DNA of 10,921 bases from positions 1-10,921 of the forward strand of contig JACQRR010000093.1 of assembly GCA_016206365.1 (NCBI GenBank), given 5' to 3'. The stretch comes from Candidatus Roizmanbacteria bacterium. GTDB lineage: Bacteria; Patescibacteriota; Microgenomatia; UBA1406; GWC2-37-13. The notes under the pieces are model-generated. The model saw only the letters and a program-made list of their open reading frames with translations, was not told where the DNA came from and did not search any database. Positions 8,348 to 10,921 of this stretch are shown piece after piece. Position numbers and translations under genes: made by a program. How positions within the stretch are numbered: the first letter of the stretch is position 1; the number at the start of each line of letters is the position of its first letter.

Positions 8348-8480
8348 ATCGCTTGCTAACTTCATTAAATAGCATTTCATACACGTCATATAATCGTTCC
8401 ATAAACCTCTCTTTTTCTTTGGGAGTAGCGGTATCCCAATTGGAAGTAACAATAATTTTAAGCCTCTTTTTTCTTGACAT
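8292..8480 (-). CDS. Small uncharacterised protein (62 aa), second of an overlapping trio
   Basis: A short strand (RLKIIVTSNWD) is followed by a long amphipathic, charged helix (TPKEKERFMERLYDVYEMLF, then NEVSKRYEQQ). The last 18 residues (LVNSKTKTKSYKSL at the end) are low in hydrophobic residues and lie over the start of the downstream gene in another frame, so they may be an unstructured tail. The ATG at 8480 overlaps the end of the 55-residue gene by 23 bases, which suggests translational coupling. The helix pattern and its place in a head-to-tail overlapping trio support it as real; I do not recognise a named family. Confidence 0.65.
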   Translation of the reverse strand: MSRKKRLKIIVTSNWDTATPKEKERFMERLYDVYEMLFNEVSKRYEQQLVNSKTKTKSYKSL

Positions 8481-8625
8481 CTTGCTTAGGAATGGGCCGA
8501 TAAACAGCTTTAAAAAGATTTAACAACCTTGTTCCTTGTTCTAACGCCTCAGCATCAGAAATAACTTCTCCGTAAACTTTCTTATATATGGTTTTATATT
8601 CGTCTATAGCTTTTTTAGGAAGCAT
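8458..8625 (-). CDS. Small uncharacterised protein (55 aa), first of an overlapping trio
   Basis: Reading the minus strand from the ATG at 8623-8625 gives 55 codons and a TAA at 8458-8460. The product starts MLPKKAIDEYKTIYKKVYGE, then has ISDAEALEQGTRLLNLFKAV, YRPIPK and a lysine-rich end. It looks like a compact helical domain with a D/E-A-x-x-Q helix. This style of short protein (MLP-[KR]-KAI...LLNL[FY]KA) is one I associate with recombinase or mobile loci, but I cannot confirm that here. A good promoter lies 43-71 bases upstream. No Shine-Dalgarno sequence is seen; the start context is AAATTATG. No function is assigned. Confidence 0.65.
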   Translation of the reverse strand: MLPKKAIDEYKTIYKKVYGEVISDAEALEQGTRLLNLFKAVYRPIPKQDVKKKEA

Positions 8626-8658
8626 AATTTAATTAGTCGTTTACCTCATTTCCCAAGC

Positions 8659-8674
8659 TTATAATACATTATAA
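8659..8674. repeat. Perfect palindrome over the -10 box of the small-gene promoter
   Basis: TTATAAT and ATTATAA arms of seven bases flank a two-base centre (AC). The right arm contains the minus-strand TATAAT box. The palindrome could be an operator for a dimeric repressor or could arise simply from the symmetry of an AT-rich -10 region. Confidence 0.5.
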
Positions 8675-8696
8675 CGTTCGGATTTATTAGTTTGAA
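8668..8696 (-). promoter_or_regulatory. Sigma-70-type promoter for the three small genes
   Basis: On the minus strand, TTCAAA (8691-8696, four of six consensus bases) lies 17 bases before a perfect TATAAT (8668-8673). The -35 box sits at the end of the upstream membrane-protein gene. The leader to the ATG at 8625 would be short, about 35 bases. Confidence 0.55.
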
Positions 8697-9256
8697 GTAA
8701 CCCACTCAACAGGAGCCCAACCGGAAAGTCCCACCTTATCTTCATCAATTGGTCTAACACCTTTAATTATGCGAACTTTTCTTGAAAAAGTATCCATATC
8801 AACAACTTTTACTTGAGTACCGTTAGAAACGCCAAAAACAGTCCCTTGCTGTGCTAATTCTAAAACTCCATACATATCTTTAGCCAATAATGCCTTACCT
8901 AATTCTTTAAATACTTTCTTATCTGTTGCTAAAAAAATAGGTGTTTCAGGATCGGTTGTGTTTGGAATTCTTAGGTATCCTTGGTCGCCAAGATTAAGCG
9001 ATTGACTAGATGGCGTAATATTAAAATTTGTATTTTTCTGAACAGGCTTATTAACACCAGAATTTACATATTTTATAAGTAGTACTATCCATATAACTAT
9101 TATTATTAAAAGATAACCAAAGCAACCAATTTTCTTTTTAGACTTCACGGTTGTATTGTTGCTTTGATTATGTCCCTGATCTATTTTGTTTCTTACATCA
9201 CTACGATATTTTTCCTCTTGCTCTATCTGTATTTTTCTTTCCTCGGATAATTCCAT
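8687..9256 (-). CDS. Single-pass membrane protein with C-terminal SH3-like domain
   Basis: The 189-residue protein has a charged N-terminus (about 1-40) rich in Glu, Lys and Asn, then a KSKKKIG positive patch and one membrane helix at about 44-64 (CFGYLLIIIVIWIVLLIKYV). By the positive-inside rule the N-terminus should be cytoplasmic and the rest outside. A Ser/Thr/Asn-rich linker (about 65-90) leads to a domain at about 90-187 with features of an SH3-like fold seen in many bacterial hypothetical proteins: GDQGYLRI, PIFLATDKKVFKELGKAL, GTVFGVSNGTQVKVV, VRIIKG and the closing GLSGWAPVEWV. The gene is transcribed away from the XRE regulator and toward the small-gene trio. Its role is unknown; SH3-like outer domains often bind cell-wall or protein ligands. 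Confidence 0.82.
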   Translation of the reverse strand: MELSEERKIQIEQEEKYRSDVRNKIDQGHNQSNNTTVKSKKKIGCFGYLLIIIVIWIVLLIKYVNSGVNKPVQKNTNFNITPSSQSLNLGDQGYLRIPNTTDPETPIFLATDKKVFKELGKALLAKDMYGVLELAQQGTVFGVSNGTQVKVVDMDTFSRKVRIIKGVRPIDEDKVGLSGWAPVEWVTSN

Positions 9257-9279
9257 ATTTAATAATGTGATTAATTTTT

Positions 9280-9308
9280 ATTTTATATAGCTGTTACAAG
9301 AAAATCAA
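9280..9308 (-). promoter_or_regulatory. Promoter for the SH3-like membrane protein gene
   Basis: On the minus strand, TTGATT (9303-9308) lies 17 bases before TAAAAT (9280-9285), which matches the sigma-70 consensus at four and five of six positions. The ATG follows about 24 bases downstream at 9256 in an AAATATGG context. Confidence 0.45.
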
Positions 9309-9317
9309 CTATTAAAT

Positions 9318-9350
9318 CTACGAATTGTAGGTTTCACTATCGTACGAATT
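9318..9350. promoter_or_regulatory. Putative operator region: repeated TACGAATT with local dyad symmetry
   Basis: TACGAATT occurs at 9319-9326 and again at 9343-9350, starts 24 bases apart. The first copy lies in an imperfect palindrome (CTACGAATTGTAG, 9318-9330), and the second overlaps the perfect palindrome TCGTACGA (9340-9347). This lies between the divergent membrane-protein and XRE genes, 18-50 bases before the XRE start, a suitable place for autoregulation. It does not match a C-box consensus I can name. Confidence 0.4.
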
Positions 9351-9368
9351 AAACGAAGATATTTTTAT

Positions 9369-9593
9369 ATGTTAAGCAAGTCAAAATTCACGGAAATAGT
9401 AGGAGCTAATATTAGAAAAATAAGAACCAAAAAGCGTTTATCTCAAGATGAACTGGCTCATCGCTGCGGTTTTTATAGAACATATATTAATCTTGTTGAA
9501 ACGGCTAAAAGAACACCATCCTCATATACTCTGTATCGGATCGCTAAGACTATAAGGGTAAAGGTAGACGATCTTTATCCTTCAACAGTTTAA
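9369..9593 (+). CDS. XRE/Cro-type transcriptional regulator, similar to R-M controller (C) proteins
   Basis: The 74-residue protein is a single five-helix Cro/C1 domain. IRKIRTKKRLSQDELAHRCG forms helices 1-2, the recognition helix contains FYRTYINLVE, and the end has LYRIAKTIRVKVDDLYP. The RTYI...E...R.PS signature is typical of restriction-modification controller proteins, which bind upstream of R-M genes to time their expression. The gene is the only plus-strand gene in this part of the window. It diverges from the membrane-protein gene and its stop overlaps the stop of the zinc-ribbon gene by four bases. The repeats before its start suggest self-regulation. Whether it acts on the restriction operon about 1.2 kb away is inference; other XRE repressors share this fold. 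Confidence 0.85.
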   Translation: MLSKSKFTEIVGANIRKIRTKKRLSQDELAHRCGFYRTYINLVETAKRTPSSYTLYRIAKTIRVKVDDLYPSTV

Positions 9594-9928
9594 TAAAAAA
9601 TAGATTGGCGTTTAATCCCGCGATTCAATCTGTGAACTATTTTGATTGTTTGTTCCTCTTTAGCACGTCTATATTTGCTCAATTGATATGTGAGATTATT
9701 ACAGTATCTACATAGAAATATATTTGATAGCGGTTTTCTATACATTACACCAATCCTTCGATTGCATTTCGGACAAATAAACCAGTATCTATTACCCCCA
9801 TAATTACATTTGGTTTTAGTAAATTCTATAATCTGGTCGTTTATCTCAACCCTTGAAGGTTCAATATCCTTGAAATCAAAGTCTGAAATGGTTATTTTTT
9901 GACAATTTTCTACGGTTAACCGGGGCAT
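9590..9928 (-). CDS. Small zinc-ribbon protein of unknown function
   Basis: The 112-residue protein has a clear four-cysteine zinc site: C52-x2-C55 (ICPKCNRRIG) and C73-x2-C76 (FLCRYCNNLTY). It is preceded by the Tyr/Trp-rich stretch GGNRYWF, a combination I know from many hypothetical proteins in bacterial accessory regions (GG-R-[WY]-W-F-x-CP-C...C-[RH]-C-x-x-LTY). The C-terminus (about 84-112) is basic and could bind nucleic acid. It has one of the few plausible Shine-Dalgarno matches in the window: AGGA six bases before the ATG (TTTAGGAAAAATTATG). It follows the 217-residue gene after 24 bases, so the two are probably co-transcribed. Function unknown; DNA or RNA binding is an inference. 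Confidence 0.82.
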   Translation of the reverse strand: MPRLTVENCQKITISDFDFKDIEPSRVEINDQIIEFTKTKCNYGGNRYWFICPKCNRRIGVMYRKPLSNIFLCRYCNNLTYQLSKYRRAKEEQTIKIVHRLNRGIKRQSIFY

Positions 9929-9952
9929 AATTTTTCCTAAATCATTAAGGAG

Positions 9953-10606
9953 TTATTTTTGTTGAGTCTTATTTATTTGCTGGTTTTGGGCTATATAAGC
10001 TTCTTTTGTTTGGATTTTTACTTTGACTGGCGGATGGCGTAATTCCTTTAAAAAAGTGAGCGCGGTAAAGAATTGATTATTCGCCGTTTCTATCTGCTTC
10101 CCCAGTTCTTTAATAAGATTTGTTTTTTGTTGATCTCCATAAGAGACGCTACCATCTTTATTTTGGACAAGGGCAATATAAGCTCTTGATACTCTAAGAG
10201 ATCTAAAATAAGCGTTAACAGCCAAATCCACTATAAGCATTTCGGATAATTTTTGAACCCGATACTCTTGAATAATATTATTTCTTACTTCGTCTACGGA
10301 AGGTTTATCAAGGTTATGAACCGAGTCCTCAAGATGATTGCCATTTCTGACCGATATCAGTTTTGAGGCTTCATTAAAGTATAAAGCGAAGTCATATCGT
10401 AATTTTTCATCACTAGGCTTTTCAAGGAACTTTCTAGTGCTTTCTTTTAGTTTTTCCAGTTGCCGATTATCTTCCTGCTTTTGAAATCTGGCAATACTGT
10501 TTTCAATTGCCCATTTAAGATCAAAATCGGTTTCAGCTTTAGCGATATCATTTAAGCCTATTAACTCTGCGAAACTGCCATTATCCTGTTTCTTAATAGC
10601 TTTCAT
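9953..10606 (-). CDS. Uncharacterised, mostly helical protein (217 aa)
   Basis: I do not recognise a named family. The sequence is hydrophilic and predicted mainly helical, with no signal peptide or membrane segment. Candidate helices include DLKWAIENSIARFQKQ, RQLEKLKESTRKFLE, and a better-packed core at about 115-150 (RVQKLSEMLIVDLAVNAYFR, then SLRVSRAYIALV). The later part has LIKELGKQIETANNQFFTAL and ends in a Gln/Lys-rich tail. The regular hydrophobic spacing of the core looks like a real domain. The ATG overlaps the stop of the upstream interrupted frame (ATGA), suggesting coupling, and the zinc-ribbon gene follows after 24 bases. Restriction, plasmid or phage-related roles are possible from context only. 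Confidence 0.8.
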   Translation of the reverse strand: MKAIKKQDNGSFAELIGLNDIAKAETDFDLKWAIENSIARFQKQEDNRQLEKLKESTRKFLEKPSDEKLRYDFALYFNEASKLISVRNGNHLEDSVHNLDKPSVDEVRNNIIQEYRVQKLSEMLIVDLAVNAYFRSLRVSRAYIALVQNKDGSVSYGDQQKTNLIKELGKQIETANNQFFTALTFLKELRHPPVKVKIQTKEAYIAQNQQINKTQQK

Positions 10607-10917
10607 ATGCTTGCCACAGAGGTTTTAGGTTGCTGCATTAACTTTTTAATCTCGAGCCACCTCTGCCGAAGCTCTCCGATCCACGCGGCATTTGTAATGG
10701 CATTTAAAATTAGTGTAAAATTGGGGATTATAATGATTTCAGGACTAGGGAGCAATAACGAACTTAATATAACCCTATTGGTTTGTGTTAGTGCGTTAAT
10801 TGTAGGCTGATAGGTTTTATTGACAATTGATTTATCTTTTTAAACTACTTGAGAGTTAATAAGTTTTTTCAGTATACCTAAAGAATTCAAATCGTGAATA
10901 TAAACCGGGATTACCAT
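10603..10917 (-). pseudogene. Reading frame with an in-frame TAA upstream of the 217-aa gene (decayed gene or sequence error)
   Basis: On the minus strand, the frame from the ATG at 10915-10917 gives MVIPVYIHDLNSLGILKKL and six more codons before a TAA at 10840-10842. The same frame then stays open for 78 codons, with protein-like sequence (TNRVILSSLLLPSPEIIIIP, NAAWIGELRQRWLEIKKLMQ) to a TGA that overlaps the next gene's ATG. After the TAA the first in-frame common start is a TTG at 10753-10755, which would discard the segment INALTQTNRVILSS. This favours one gene broken by a nonsense change over two genes. The ATG at 10917 may be internal and the gene may continue past the window. A plus-strand frame here (10607-10810) looks like an antisense shadow. 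Alternatives are a short gene from the TTG, or a base error. Confidence 0.45.
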
Positions 10918-10921
10918 ATTA

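Noticed and set aside
8348..8452. N-terminal extension of the 57-residue small protein to an ATG at 8452.
   Set aside because: The extension reads as a shadow of the 62-residue gene in another frame, and MSNNWL at 8347 is a natural start.
9602..9631. AGATTG/CAATCT inverted repeat after the XRE gene as a terminator.
   Set aside because: Only six base pairs with a long loop, no following T-run on the plus strand, and it lies inside the zinc-ribbon coding sequence.
9947..10042. Plus-strand AAGGAG followed nine bases later by a TTG opening a 26-codon hydrophobic frame (9962-10042).
   Set aside because: It lies antisense to the Gln/Lys-rich end of the 217-residue gene, whose complement naturally reads as Leu/Phe-rich. 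The AAGGAG falls in the short gap between two minus-strand genes and is probably chance.
10607..10810. Plus-strand 67-codon frame with a hydrophobic, cysteine-containing product.
   Set aside because: The minus-strand frame over the same bases looks more protein-like and is coupled to the downstream gene; the plus frame has no ribosome site.
1..10921. CRISPR array, tRNA genes, insertion sequences or att repeats.
   Set aside because: No regularly spaced repeats, cloverleaf-like segments, transposase or integrase motifs, or long direct repeats were seen on reading both strands.

Overview
The window is an AT-rich stretch of bacterial accessory DNA. The standard code fits, since both TGA and TAA end full-length genes. 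Recognisable Shine-Dalgarno sequences are scarce, and many starts sit in an A/T-rich ATATGG-type context. Together with the tight gene packing and several small basic or zinc-ribbon proteins, this is compatible with a small-genome environmental lineage such as Patescibacteria (CPR). That placement is an inference: there is no rRNA or ribosomal marker in the window.

Left part (15-8171, plus strand): one very compact six-gene run. A MerR/excisionase-like helix-turn-helix protein comes first, then a complete type I restriction-modification set: HsdM (N6-adenine methyltransferase), HsdS (two target-recognition domains) and HsdR (nuclease-translocase). Two extra genes follow with almost no spacing: a 797-residue protein with four predicted membrane helices and a long soluble tail that I do not recognise, and a small protein with a PD-(D/E)XK nuclease signature. 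HsdR also appears to carry a carboxypeptidase-regulatory-like beta-sandwich domain in the linker between its motor and its C-terminal domain. The gene order suggests an extended restriction system with a membrane component and a second nuclease.

Middle part (8174-9256, minus strand): three short, mutually overlapping genes (55, 62 and 57 residues; the first is easy to miss) converge on the restriction operon. Upstream of them is a promoter whose -10 box lies in a perfect palindrome, and then a single-pass membrane protein with an SH3-like outer domain. Between that gene and a divergent XRE-type repressor (9369-9593, plus strand), resembling R-M controller proteins, lies a 112-base control region with two copies of TACGAATT.

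Right part (9590-10917, minus strand): a small zinc-ribbon protein, a 217-residue uncharacterised protein, and upstream of it, joined by an ATGA overlap, a reading frame interrupted by an in-frame TAA. The last is probably a decayed gene or a sequence error, and it may run off the window edge. The mixture of restriction, regulator, zinc-ribbon and uncharacterised small genes looks like a defence or mobile island, but no integrase, transposase or att site is visible.
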